60,463 nucleotides of DNA from Bacteroidales bacterium (GTDB lineage: Bacteria > Bacteroidota > Bacteroidia > Bacteroidales > Muribaculaceae), in NCBI GenBank assembly GCA_020859845.1, contig JAJBVL010000061.1:1-60463 (forward strand), given 5' to 3'. Shown piece by piece: positions 1-8,151 of this stretch. Below the pieces are notes generated by a model. The model was not told the origin of the DNA. It saw only the letters and a list, made by a program, of their open reading frames with translations, and did not search any database. Position numbers and translations under genes: made by a program. Numbering within the stretch: the first letter of the stretch is position 1; every line of letters begins with the position of its first letter.

Positions 1-5
1 CAAAA

Positions 6-971
6 TTACCTCTTCGACCCAGGGGACTGCAATACGGGCATTACCGAATGCTTACCTTCAACCAAGCAGGCCGCGCCGGCGCGATTGCTTACCAGACAGC
101 GACAGCCGGCTAAGAGAGCCTCGTTGACCACGGCTCCAAAAGGCTCACAGATGCTTGACAACACGAGGCAATCGGCCACGAGATAGGCAGCAGCCAACTC
201 CGGCCCTTCAAGACGCCCCAAAAAGCGAATATCGGCGCCGGTGGTTTCTGCCAGGTGCTTAAGCTCTTTTAGGCTACTTCCCTCGCCAACAATTAGCAGT
301 TGGTTGGCTTCTCTATCAAGCTGAGAGAAAGCTCTGATAGTAGCCTGAATGTTTTTGATTGACTCCAGCCGGCTCACGCTGATAAAGATGCGTCGGTCAG
401 CGAGATCAAGCTCCTCAGCTAAGGCTTGAGCCTGCGGGAAAGCTGACGTATATTCCTTAATGGCTCGCTTCTCATCGCGGATGATTGGAAAGAATAGGCC
501 ACGGCCGTAGTGAGCTTGATAATAGTCGACCGCCTTGGGCTCGGGAAGGATTACCTCATCGAGCCAAGGAGCAAGGATGGAACGCATCAAGCAATGGGCG
601 GCGGTGAAGTCGCGCCCTTGTGTGAGCATGTCGTAGCAGTCGTCGCTCATCGCCACTACCTTGTAGAGCTCGCGCTTCAGTAGGCGATGAGCCAGCACTT
701 TAATCGTGATTGACCCGTATTCGGGGACAATCACTATCTGGGGCAAGAAGTCGTCGAGTTGAGCCCAAATCCCTTTAGTGTCAGGATTATTGAGATAAAG
801 AGGTGAAAATTCAAGCTGATTACGTATCTCCTCATACCGATGGAAGCGCCCCATCCTCAGATTCTCGTAGGAAAGGACTATCCGCGCCTCAAATTCCCTT
901 GCAAGAGTATTAAAAAAGTCGATCCTGTATGGAGCCACCGCTGGATGAAACACCAGCAACCGAGTCTTCAT
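6..971 (-). CDS. Glycosyltransferase family 4/1, C-terminus apparently lost
   Basis: A GT-B glycosyltransferase that would transfer a sugar from a nucleotide-sugar donor onto a lipid-linked oligosaccharide at the inner membrane face. The C-terminal Rossmann half is clear: a strand with SVSRLESIKN (about residues 199-208), then LLIVGEGSSL, RFLGRLEG, and a donor-site stretch with CEPFGAVVNEALLAG (about residues 272-286). The protein stops at 321 residues, whereas such enzymes usually run about 40-60 residues further through a G-x-P-x-D segment and a closing helix. The last residues (GKHSV onwards) are encoded by a repeat found again at 49,661-49,703. I infer the gene was truncated or frameshifted there. 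The acceptor is unknown. The start abuts the end of the PDDEXK gene by 9 bp. Confidence 0.8.
   Translation of the reverse strand: MKTRLLVFHPAVAPYRIDFFNTLAREFEARIVLSYENLRMGRFHRYEEIRNQLEFSPLYLNNPDTKGIWAQLDDFLPQIVIVPEYGSITIKVLAHRLLKRELYKVVAMSDDCYDMLTQGRDFTAAHCLMRSILAPWLDEVILPEPKAVDYYQAHYGRGLFFPIIRDEKRAIKEYTSAFPQAQALAEELDLADRRIFISVSRLESIKNIQATIRAFSQLDREANQLLIVGEGSSLKELKHLAETTGADIRFLGRLEGPELAAAYLVADCLVLSSICEPFGAVVNEALLAGCRCLVSNRAGAACLVEGKHSVMPVLQSPGSKR
35..56 (-). repeat. Dispersed palindromic repeat, copy 1 (half site)
   Basis: On the minus strand this reads GGTAAGCATTCGGTAATGCC and continues with CG. Sixteen bases (41-56) are identical to 49,688-49,703, and the CATTCGGTAATGCCCG core matches the other arm of the hairpin at 49,661-49,676 with one mismatch. 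It forms the 3' end of the glycosyltransferase reading frame. No second arm is visible before the window edge. Confidence 0.6.
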
Positions 972-980
972 ATCTTCAGC

Positions 981-1922
981 TTAAGCCTTTGGGAGCTTCT
1001 CCAGAGGGATTCGAGCTATACGGCACACTTCTGCTGGAGACATTCCTGATGCTAACATAGCTTTGGCCATATCCATACGTTCGGCCTCCCTTCCTTTCTC
1101 TATGCCTTTCTCTTTGCCTTTCTCAAAGCCATGGTCGAAGCCTTCTCCATAACCTTCTGCTCGGCTGTCATCAATCGCCTCCTGTTGAGTGCGGATGTCT
1201 AATAGATGGTCTCGGTAGGCTTTCTGCCCGGCTTTATCCATAGCGTCATAGAGTAATTTTTGACGCGCCTCTTCAAGCCCAGGAGCGGTGTCGTTGGGCC
1301 CAATGATACCAGTCTTAAGATAGTTCATCCACTGCTCTATAGGAGCTGTAGCCAACGAATTATACTTGAATTTCTTAACTCTCACGAGATAATATTCAGG
1401 GAAAATGTCCTCAGGAGAGCAACTTACCAAAGCGTCTCGTTCCTTGCGATTGATACGCAATTGATCATGGGTATGCACACCCTTCAATACAGTCTGACCA
1501 TGGTAGAGATAATCCTCTCCCTCACCAAGACCGAAATATACTATTGAAATTGTATATACTTTGCGTATATCTCCATAATGACGGCCAAGACTCACCTGTT
1601 CGGTCACGGCTGAGGCAGCGCCAAACAACATCCTTTCCAGGAAGTCCATCTCGCGGATGTTTTGCACCTCGATAATCACCGTTTCGCCACGATGATTCCT
1701 GGCCTTAATGTCTACGCGATTAAATTTGGAATAGGGTGTATCTTGATTGCCCTCGCTCTCAAGGAGCTCTATGATATGCATCTCCTGCCCTATCATCACG
1801 GAAATAAATCCCTCGAGTATAGCAAAGTTGGCTTTGTCGCGAAGGATGTGCTTCACGGCCCAGTCAAACCACACATAATCCTTGTGGCCGCTTCGAGGCG
1901 TTATGTTGTCGTCGGTCGTCAT
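981..1922 (-). CDS. PDDEXK_2 (Rpn-like) transposase-family nuclease
   Basis: Member of the PD-(D/E)XK nuclease family transposase group (PDDEXK_2), common and multicopy in Bacteroidota. These relate to Rpn recombination-promoting nucleases; their cellular role is poorly defined. The nuclease core shows an aspartate in RVDIKA (about D71), followed by the E-x-Q of VIIEVQ (about E85, Q87). The C-terminus has a charged segment rich in EKG repeats and ends in a small helix-turn-helix-like stretch (MSPAEVCRIARIPLEKL). I chose the ATG at 1922 (313 aa) over the upstream in-frame start at 1955 because a good promoter -7 element occupies 1953-1960. The gene sits at the end of the polysaccharide locus and may be cargo rather than part of the pathway. 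Confidence 0.85.
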   Translation of the reverse strand: MTTDDNITPRSGHKDYVWFDWAVKHILRDKANFAILEGFISVMIGQEMHIIELLESEGNQDTPYSKFNRVDIKARNHRGETVIIEVQNIREMDFLERMLFGAASAVTEQVSLGRHYGDIRKVYTISIVYFGLGEGEDYLYHGQTVLKGVHTHDQLRINRKERDALVSCSPEDIFPEYYLVRVKKFKYNSLATAPIEQWMNYLKTGIIGPNDTAPGLEEARQKLLYDAMDKAGQKAYRDHLLDIRTQQEAIDDSRAEGYGEGFDHGFEKGKEKGIEKGREAERMDMAKAMLASGMSPAEVCRIARIPLEKLPKA

Positions 1923-1952
1923 GGAAAGTCTTAGGATTCGTTGTTTACTTTG

Positions 1953-1984
1953 CAAACATACTCATTTTTCCTCAATCTACCAAA
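1953..1984 (-). promoter_or_regulatory. Bacteroides-type promoter for the PDDEXK gene
   Basis: On the minus strand TTTG (1981-1984) is followed after 20 bp by TATGTTTG (1953-1960), matching the -33/-7 consensus TTTG and TAnnTTTG. It gives the nuclease gene transcription independent of the polysaccharide operon. Confidence 0.65.
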
Positions 1985-2004
1985 TCTTCACACTTCTAAT
2001 GCGA

Positions 2005-2036
2005 GCGAGCCCCAGGCCGGGGGGTCTGGAGCTCGC
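2005..2036. other. GC-rich hairpin between ferritin-like and PDDEXK genes
   Basis: GCGAGCCCCAG (2005-2015) pairs with CTGGAGCTCGC (2026-2036), 10 of 11 positions plus one wobble, around a G-rich loop. There is no T tract on either side, so it is a weak candidate for an intrinsic terminator; it may instead be a processing signal or a repeat-element end. Confidence 0.45.
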
Positions 2037-2063
2037 CATATGATAGATAGATTAAGCTTGCGG

Positions 2064-2621
2064 TCAGTCGTTCTTGTTGAAGTAGAGGTCGTAGATCTGA
2101 TCTTCCTTCTTCAGGATATGGTCGTCGGTCTCCATGATGTCGAGGGCCGTGCGGCTCAGCGACTCTTCTTCGATCTGCTCGGGGATAAGGCGGCTGCCAT
2201 TGTAGGTGCCAAGCAGGAAGCTCAGGGTCATCCAGTCGCCTTGGGCAAATGCTGTGTCGGCAATGTGATATATCATGCCCGTAGTCTCTATCTCACGATC
2301 GACTGTCAGACGGAAAGGCGTCACGTTGTCTTCAATCTTCTGCGTCTCGTTGATAGGGATGCTGGGATATTCAAAGTCGGCATCACAATCGCTCAGATAG
2401 CCCATAATCCACTGCTGGTGGCGAAGCTCTTCATCGGCGCGTGCCTTGTAGTACTTGCCGAGCTTCTCGAGGCCCTTGCAGCTATAATAAACCGAAAAAC
2501 TATTGTAGAGAGTGAAATTCTTGAGTTCGTGTTGCAGCTGAAGCACAAAAAGGTTGCGCAAGTCATCGCTGAGCGTGGTCTTGCGGCGCTGTTCCAATGT
2601 GAGAGGGCGTTTGATTTCCAT
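2064..2621 (-). CDS. Ferritin-like protein
   Basis: A four-helix ferritin-like protein of 185 residues. Helix motifs carry the expected iron ligands: ELKNFTLY (first glutamate), ARADEELRHQQW (the E-x-x-H pair), a glutamate in TVDREIETT and acidic residues in the QIEEES helix. Iron storage or oxidation is therefore likely, although the sequence is divergent from FtnA and might be a specialised ferritin-like enzyme. It lies 14 bp behind the CapD/PglF-like gene and is followed by a hairpin, so it is probably the last gene of the polysaccharide transcript. Why an iron protein rides in this locus is unclear. Confidence 0.75.
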   Translation of the reverse strand: MEIKRPLTLEQRRKTTLSDDLRNLFVLQLQHELKNFTLYNSFSVYYSCKGLEKLGKYYKARADEELRHQQWIMGYLSDCDADFEYPSIPINETQKIEDNVTPFRLTVDREIETTGMIYHIADTAFAQGDWMTLSFLLGTYNGSRLIPEQIEEESLSRTALDIMETDDHILKKEDQIYDLYFNKND

Positions 2622-2635
2622 AATTGTCAGAAAAC

Positions 2636-4612
2636 TTAGTTTAATGAACTAACGCCATCCGTCTTAAAAAGTTCGCTCTTAATCCGCTCTTCTTTCTTTG
2701 CGGGGATGTCAAGACGGCTATAAACGCTATTTTTGCTGACAAACTCAGGCACTATCTTCTTCATCATGGCTACGACGGTCATGGCATCAGCCCGGAAGCA
2801 TTGCTCCACCAGGTCCTCAATAGTGCGAGCCACCTCGCGATATTCATATTGTCGCACCTTTGCAATCCTTATCTTTGGATGAAACGTCTCAAGTGTCTTC
2901 TCTTGCTCGTTGAGCACCTCCTCGTAGAGCTTCTCGCCTTGGCGTAGCCCCGTAAACTTAATGTCGATTTTGGCTCCGCTGAGCTGAATCATGCGCCGCG
3001 CAAGGTCGACAATCTTGACAGGCTTGCCCATGTCAAACACAAAAATCTCACCGCCATTGCCCATTGAAGCGGCCTCAAGCACCAGCTTGCACGCCTCAGG
3101 GATAAGCATGAAGTAGCGTATGATGTCGGGGTGGGTCACAGTGATTGGTCCTCCATCCTGTATCTGGCGACGGAAGAGAGGAATTACGGAGCCATTAGAT
3201 CCCAATACGTTGCCAAAGCGGGTAGTGACAAACTGCGTCTTGCCCTTCACTGCCCTATCTTTTATAGCCTTGTCGAGGCTCTGCACGTAGATCTCGCAGA
3301 TACGCTTCGAAGCCCCCATCACGTTGGTTGGATTGACTGCCTTGTCGGTTGAGATCATGACAAACTTCTCCACATCGTATTTCACCGACAGGTCGGCCAA
3401 CACACGCGTGCCTTCCACATTGTTGTGGACGCTCTCGCCAGGATTGTCCTCCATCATGGGCACATGCTTATAGGCTGCCGCGTGAAACACGTATTGGGGC
3501 TGATACAACTTGAATATTTGCTCCATCTTGCCCTTGGCCACGATGTCGGCCACGATGGTCTGTGTCTGAATGTGGGGGTAGTGCTGGGCCATAAAAAGAC
3601 GTATGTCGTGGAGAGGGGTCTCTGCCTGATCTATCAGAATAAGCGACTGCGGCTCCAACGCAGCTGTCTGTTTCACAATCTCCGAACCTATGCTCCCAGC
3701 AGCCCCGGTGATAAGGATTCGCTTGCCGCGTAGCTGACGTGCTATGATAGCCATATCGACATCGATGGGATCGCGAGGCAGGAGGTCTTCGATGCTCACC
3801 TCGCGCAGCTGCTGGTGATGGATGTCGCTCTTGCCGTCCCACGGCTGCTCGGCTGGCACCATGAATATCTTTATTCCTGCCTCGATAAGGCCGTCGACTA
3901 GCTCCTCATTCTCGCGAAGCGCCTCGCTTTTGAGAGGCGACACGAAGAGGGCCGAGGCTCCATCCTGCTTCATCTGCTCGGGGAGGCTCTTATCCAGAGG
4001 ATGCACCTTCACGCCCATCAGCATACGGCCATGGAGGTCGTGCTTGTCACTTACAAAACCTGCAAGAATGTAATTGGCTGGCGATTGATTGCGGATGCTC
4101 TTTGCTATGCTAATACCGCCCTCCTTCACTCCGAAGATATAAATATGGGCAGCTCCTGCACGCTGGTAGGCCCACTCGAAAAGAAACTTCACCACCACCC
4201 TGACAGCGCATATTAGCAACACCGAGCCCAATGCCATATAGAAAAGGTCCTTGCCCGGGATTACAATAAAGGGGGCTACATTGGCCACCGTGAAGCGGAA
4301 GATGAGCGACAACGTTAGACCAAAGAGCGTGGCAAGCCCTATCTGCAGCAGGTCGACAAACGAGGAATAGCGGATGACGCCAGCATAGGTGTGAAACAAT
4401 CGGAACCCCAGGGCGTAGAAGGCTGTATAGATGGCCATCCTGCCACACATGGGCCAGAAATTGCGCAGAGTGTTGACGGCGCTGCTATTGAGCGTCACGA
4501 GCACCATCCCGGAGAAAAACACTATTGCAACGTCAATAATGAAGATACACCAGAAGGGCAGCGACCTCCGCGAGAAATACCAATAAAATAATCTATGTAA
4601 ATTATGGGGCAT
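2636..4612 (-). CDS. CapD/PglF-like UDP-sugar 4,6-dehydratase, membrane-bound
   Basis: A 658-residue polytopic enzyme: about four N-terminal membrane helices (residues 15-135), a CoA-binding-type Rossmann domain (about 150-270), and a cytoplasmic short-chain dehydratase domain beginning with the NAD-binding motif GAAGSIGSE (near residue 300). It retains STDKAVNPTNVMGASKR, typical of PglF/WbpM/CapD. The family converts UDP-GlcNAc to the 4-keto-6-deoxy sugar. Adjacent PglE-like and PglC-like genes suggest a bacillosamine-type pathway. The gap to the upstream aminotransferase is made entirely of tandem heptamers (4613-4684), which may influence its translation. Confidence 0.9.
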   Translation of the reverse strand: MPHNLHRLFYWYFSRRSLPFWCIFIIDVAIVFFSGMVLVTLNSSAVNTLRNFWPMCGRMAIYTAFYALGFRLFHTYAGVIRYSSFVDLLQIGLATLFGLTLSLIFRFTVANVAPFIVIPGKDLFYMALGSVLLICAVRVVVKFLFEWAYQRAGAAHIYIFGVKEGGISIAKSIRNQSPANYILAGFVSDKHDLHGRMLMGVKVHPLDKSLPEQMKQDGASALFVSPLKSEALRENEELVDGLIEAGIKIFMVPAEQPWDGKSDIHHQQLREVSIEDLLPRDPIDVDMAIIARQLRGKRILITGAAGSIGSEIVKQTAALEPQSLILIDQAETPLHDIRLFMAQHYPHIQTQTIVADIVAKGKMEQIFKLYQPQYVFHAAAYKHVPMMEDNPGESVHNNVEGTRVLADLSVKYDVEKFVMISTDKAVNPTNVMGASKRICEIYVQSLDKAIKDRAVKGKTQFVTTRFGNVLGSNGSVIPLFRRQIQDGGPITVTHPDIIRYFMLIPEACKLVLEAASMGNGGEIFVFDMGKPVKIVDLARRMIQLSGAKIDIKFTGLRQGEKLYEEVLNEQEKTLETFHPKIRIAKVRQYEYREVARTIEDLVEQCFRADAMTVVAMMKKIVPEFVSKNSVYSRLDIPAKKEERIKSELFKTDGVSSLN

Positions 4613-4684
4613 ACTTTTTACTTTTGCCTTTTGACTTTTGCCTTTTGACTTTTGCCTTTTGACTTTTGCCTTTAAACTTTTGCC
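4613..4684. repeat. Tandem heptanucleotide repeat upstream of CapD-like gene
   Basis: Alternating CTTTTGC and CTTTTGA heptamers on the plus strand: three perfect 14-mers plus degenerate ends. It exactly fills the interval between the aminotransferase stop and the CapD-like start codon, so it forms the ribosome-approach region of the latter (A/G-rich in the sense direction). Related heptamers recur at 43,147-43,213 and 46,101-46,160. Confidence 0.85.
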
Positions 4685-5956
4685 TCAATCCTCTTGTCTT
4701 ATCACGCAGTGCTTGATCTGCTGGGCTATCCAGCGAGCCTGCTCTTCGCTGACCATAGGTCCGCTGGGAAGGCAAAGACCGCGATGGAATAGCGCCTCAC
4801 TGACACCGTTGACATAAGCTGGGACATCGGCATAGACTGGCTGCAGATGCATAGGTTTCCACAGGGGTCGGCTCTCTACGTTGAGCGCGTCGAGGGCCAG
4901 TCGGAGGGCCTCAACGTTGGCGTTGGGTTCGCTCCCGGTGTGTATGCTCTCCGACTCATGGGTAACGCCAGCGGCGCCACCCACAGCACCCTTCACAGCC
5001 GATTGATAAGCCTTCTCTTGGCCACGGATTTTCAAGTCGGGATGGAGCACTATGGTATTGAGCCAATAGTTTGACTCCATCTCTTCAGAGGGCGCTTTGT
5101 GGAATGTGAGGCCGTCTACGTCCTTAAACTCCTCTTCATAAATCTCGGCCAGACGGCGGTGATGAGCTATATGATCGTTGAGAATGGTCATCTGACCGCG
5201 ACCTATGCCAGCGCAGATGTTGCTCATGCGATAGTTGTAGCCTATCTTCTCGTGCTGGTAGTAAGGATACGCCTCGCGAGCCTGCGTGGCGTAAAACATC
5301 ACTTCGCGTTTGGCTTCTGGAGAAGGGCATATCAGAGCCCCGCCTCCCGAGGTGGTAATCATCTTGTTGCCATTGAACGAGAGCACGCCATAATCGCCAA
5401 ATGTGCCACACACTTGTCCTCGATAGCAGCTGCCAAGCGCCTCGGCTGCATCTTCTATCACGGGAATGTCGTAGCGCTGAGCCACCTCCATGATTTCCTT
5501 TATCTTCGCAGGCATGCCATAGAGATACACCACTACTATGGCCTTAGGCTTGCGACCCGTCTTGGCTATGCGGTCCTGAATGGCACGCTCAAGCAGCTCT
5601 GGATCCATATTCCAAGTGTCGGGTTCCGAGTCGACAAGCACGGGGGTAGCGCCCAGATAAGTGATGGGGTGACAGGAAGCGCAGAACGTAAACGACTGGC
5701 AGAGCACCTCATCGCCCGGCCCTACTCCCTCTTGGATAAGGGCAAGATGGACAGCGGCCGTACCGCTCGAAAGTGCCACCACCTGCTTATCGCTGGGGGC
5801 CTCGCTCTGAGTGACGAAGCAGCGCAGGTCTTCCTCAAAGCCATTAACATTCGGGCCCAGAGGCACTACCCAACCCTCGTCAAACGCCTCTTTAATATAT
5901 CTTTGTTCGTTGCCCGACATATGAGCCAGGCACAGCAGTATTCGTTGATTAGCCAT
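4685..5956 (-). CDS. PglE-like UDP-4-amino sugar aminotransferase (DegT family)
   Basis: A PLP-dependent DegT/DnrJ/EryC1/StrS aminotransferase. The N-terminus (LAHMSGNEQRYIKEAF, then PLGPNVNGFE) and the C-terminal ESRPLWKPMHLQPVY closely follow PglE, which aminates UDP-4-keto-6-deoxy-GlcNAc. The PLP lysine is K198 in LSFNGNKMITTSGGG. An insertion of about 35 residues rich in Gly, Ala and Ser (residues 311-348) interrupts the usual strand before ESRPLW. With the CapD/PglF-like and PglC-like neighbours it should make UDP-2-acetamido-4-amino-2,4,6-trideoxyhexose. The gene follows the phosphoglycosyltransferase by 14 bp. Confidence 0.88.
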   Translation of the reverse strand: MANQRILLCLAHMSGNEQRYIKEAFDEGWVVPLGPNVNGFEEDLRCFVTQSEAPSDKQVVALSSGTAAVHLALIQEGVGPGDEVLCQSFTFCASCHPITYLGATPVLVDSEPDTWNMDPELLERAIQDRIAKTGRKPKAIVVVYLYGMPAKIKEIMEVAQRYDIPVIEDAAEALGSCYRGQVCGTFGDYGVLSFNGNKMITTSGGGALICPSPEAKREVMFYATQAREAYPYYQHEKIGYNYRMSNICAGIGRGQMTILNDHIAHHRRLAEIYEEEFKDVDGLTFHKAPSEEMESNYWLNTIVLHPDLKIRGQEKAYQSAVKGAVGGAAGVTHESESIHTGSEPNANVEALRLALDALNVESRPLWKPMHLQPVYADVPAYVNGVSEALFHRGLCLPSGPMVSEEQARWIAQQIKHCVIRQED

Positions 5957-5970
5957 AAAAGAGAAATAAG

Positions 5971-6579
5971 TTAATTGTGGCCGTTGAAGGCCTCGGTGGT
6001 AGCTTGACCTTCCATCGAGATGTCTTGTCGGCGCAATACGTTGTTGATGGTTAATAGCAAGACCTTAATGTCCGTAGCCAACGTGCAGTGGTCGACATAC
6101 CACACGTCAAGTTCAAACTTCTTGGCCCATGAGATGTTATTTCGGCCATGCACTTGAGCCCAGCCAGTGATGCCAGGCCTCACCTCATGGCGCCGAGCCT
6201 GCTCCTTGGAGTAAAGCGGCAGATAACGCGGCAAGAGAGGGCGTGGTCCAATTAGCGCCATATCGCCCACAAAGACGTTCCACAGTTGAGGCAGTTCGTC
6301 AAGGGATGATGAGCGCACAAAGCGACCCACCTTGGTGAGCCGTTCTCTGTCGGGCCGCAGATTGCCCTCCGAGTCGCGTTCATCGGTCATGGTCTTAAAC
6401 TTCACCACCTTGAAAATCTTCCCATTCTTTCCTGGTCGTTCCTGAAAGAAAAATGCCCCCGCACCCTTATTGGCAAAATGCAGCCACAAAGCCACGATAG
6501 CCAATATAGGCCAAATTACAAGCAGGATACAAGCACTGGCCAGAAAGTCAATCAAGCGTTTAAAGAAATGCTTATACAT
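5971..6579 (-). CDS. PglC-like monotopic phosphoglycosyl transferase
   Basis: Bacterial sugar transferase (WcaJ/PglC family) that moves a sugar-1-phosphate from UDP-sugar to undecaprenyl phosphate, starting repeat-unit assembly on the inner membrane. A re-entrant hydrophobic N-terminal helix (residues about 10-35) is followed by VVKFKTMTDERD and the conserved SLDELPQLWNVFVGDMALIGPRP, then ARRHEVRPGITGWAQVHGRN. At about 202 residues it is the short PglC type. I chose the ATG at 6579 (MYKHFFKRLIDF) because the longer frame to 6642 would overlap the acyltransferase by 71 bp; the chosen start overlaps it by 8 bp. Confidence 0.9.
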   Translation of the reverse strand: MYKHFFKRLIDFLASACILLVIWPILAIVALWLHFANKGAGAFFFQERPGKNGKIFKVVKFKTMTDERDSEGNLRPDRERLTKVGRFVRSSSLDELPQLWNVFVGDMALIGPRPLLPRYLPLYSKEQARRHEVRPGITGWAQVHGRNNISWAKKFELDVWYVDHCTLATDIKVLLLTINNVLRRQDISMEGQATTEAFNGHN

Positions 6580-7051
6580 CTTTTGTCTCGTGGTTGACAA
6601 GGGTACCGAAGTCGAGTATTTGAGTGCGGTCGCTAATCTCAATCCCTGTGCGTATCACCCGCGCAGGATTGCCTGCCACCATCGAATGAGAAGGCACATC
6701 TTTTGTCACAACGCTTCCAGCACCAACAAAAACATGGTCGCCGAGAGTGACGCCAGGCAGAATAATAGTCCTGCCACCAATCACGCAATGATGGCCAATA
6801 CGCGTATGAAGCCACATCTTACGACCATCAGCAGCCGCACGTGAATAATCATGAGCAATGATAAGAGCCTCAAGCATTACGCGAGTATGATGGCCAATAT
6901 GCACGCCCTTGGGATTAGCCCTATCAAGGGTGGCACGCCAGGAGATATTACACTCCTCGCCCACATCAATCTTCTTCACCTTGCGGAGATAGGTCAAATA
7001 CAAATTGCTGATAGCCTTGCTGACTCTCTGTCTAAAAGATCGCTTCTCCAT
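6572..7051 (-). CDS. Left-handed beta-helix acyltransferase (CatB/WbbJ type)
   Basis: A 159-residue hexapeptide-repeat acyltransferase. Repeats such as IGHHTRVMLEALIIAHD, IGGRTIILPGVTLGDHVFVGAGSVVTKDVP and the terminal MVAGNPARVIR are typical of acetyl-CoA-dependent O-acetyltransferases (WbbJ/CatB). It likely acylates a sugar hydroxyl of the polysaccharide precursor. The unusual aspect is its position immediately after the KAS III/ACP block, so an ACP-bound acyl donor is conceivable, but nothing in the sequence proves it. The 3' end overlaps the phosphoglycosyl transferase start. Confidence 0.85.
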   Translation of the reverse strand: MEKRSFRQRVSKAISNLYLTYLRKVKKIDVGEECNISWRATLDRANPKGVHIGHHTRVMLEALIIAHDYSRAAADGRKMWLHTRIGHHCVIGGRTIILPGVTLGDHVFVGAGSVVTKDVPSHSMVAGNPARVIRTGIEISDRTQILDFGTLVNHETKDV

Positions 7052-7089
7052 ATCTTTCTCTCTGTCACTCTGTCTTTCTATGCAATGCT

Positions 7090-8148
7090 CTAAACCTCTA
7101 CCAACGGTGGGATAACCATAGGCGTGGTCTCCATCAGGATAGTACCCCAGGTCAAGCCGAGGCCAAACGACTCCATCAGCAGACGCTGCGGTGCCGTGGT
7201 TAGCGGCTCGCGCAGACGTGTCACCATCAGCGACGGCAACGATGCGCCACCCAGATTGCCAAAATCCTCAAGGTTGTAAGGCACCTTCTCCAGCGGCAAT
7301 TTCATCTTCTTGACGATACGGTCCACAATGAGTTTGTTGGCCTGATGGATGAGGAAATAATCGATATCCGAGTTGCGATCAATCCCCTCCTCTGCCAGCA
7401 ACTTCTCCATCGACTTTGGAGGACGTGAGATGGCAAACGAGAAGACATTCATGCCATTGATGAGCGTATGGATAGGAGCGCGGACGATACCGTTGCCAAA
7501 GTCCTCCTCCACAAACGATTCTTCAGTGGCTGGCCGTCGGAATCCGCCATGAGGAGTCATAAGAGCCTCGTAGCCCTTGCCGTAGGTGTGGAAGTCGACA
7601 ATGATAGGGGCCGCCTCGGGGTCATATTCCAAGGCTATCGCCGCAGCGCCATCGCCGAATAGAGGCACACGACTCTTATCCTTCATCGAGCCCATCCGCA
7701 ATGCAGTGTCGCCAATCAGTAGCAACGCCCGCTTCACATTGCCGGTAGTCAATAGATTGCCCCCCACATTGAGGGCATAAAGACAGCCACAACACCCCAT
7801 TGGCACGTCAAGACAGAAACAATCCTCGCCAAGACCGAGGCGATCTTGAAGAATGCAGGAGGTGGGAGGAGTGCGATAATCGCCCGTCACCGATTCAAAA
7901 ATCAAGACATCGATAGTGTCCCTCTCCCAGCCCAAAGCCTCAAGGAGGCGCTCCCCAGCAGCCAGACAGAGGTCGCTGGCACACACATCGTCAGGGGCAA
8001 TGCGGCGGCGTTTGATACCTACAGTGGCATCAAAGGTGGCAGCCTCCTCAGGAGTAAACAGAGGGATGTCGGCCGTCAGCACCTCGTTTTTAGGCACCGC
8101 CGCCGATACCCCGGCCATCCTTACGTTGTTGATAGTCCACTTAGCCAT
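7090..8148 (-). CDS. KAS III-like 3-oxoacyl-ACP synthase (FabH family)
   Basis: A 352-residue thiolase-fold condensing enzyme. The FabH triad is complete: Cys119 (in PMGCCGCLYAL), His268 (LIHQANKLIV) and Asn298 (DFGNLGGASLP). The family condenses an acyl-CoA starter with malonyl-ACP to give 3-oxoacyl-ACP, or acts as an acyl transferase between CoA, ACP and other acceptors. It sits 3 bp after an ACP gene and in the same transcript as two SDRs and an acyl ligase. This is not the fatty-acid operon, since fabF, fabD and plsX are absent, so a dedicated short acyl product is inferred. Confidence 0.88.
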   Translation of the reverse strand: MAKWTINNVRMAGVSAAVPKNEVLTADIPLFTPEEAATFDATVGIKRRRIAPDDVCASDLCLAAGERLLEALGWERDTIDVLIFESVTGDYRTPPTSCILQDRLGLGEDCFCLDVPMGCCGCLYALNVGGNLLTTGNVKRALLLIGDTALRMGSMKDKSRVPLFGDGAAAIALEYDPEAAPIIVDFHTYGKGYEALMTPHGGFRRPATEESFVEEDFGNGIVRAPIHTLINGMNVFSFAISRPPKSMEKLLAEEGIDRNSDIDYFLIHQANKLIVDRIVKKMKLPLEKVPYNLEDFGNLGGASLPSLMVTRLREPLTTAPQRLLMESFGLGLTWGTILMETTPMVIPPLVEV

Positions 8149-8151
8149 CGT

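Noticed and set aside
5099..5974. 291-codon plus-strand frame opposite the PglE-like gene
   Set aside because: Shadow frame without motifs; the PglE-like frame has a PLP lysine and family ends.
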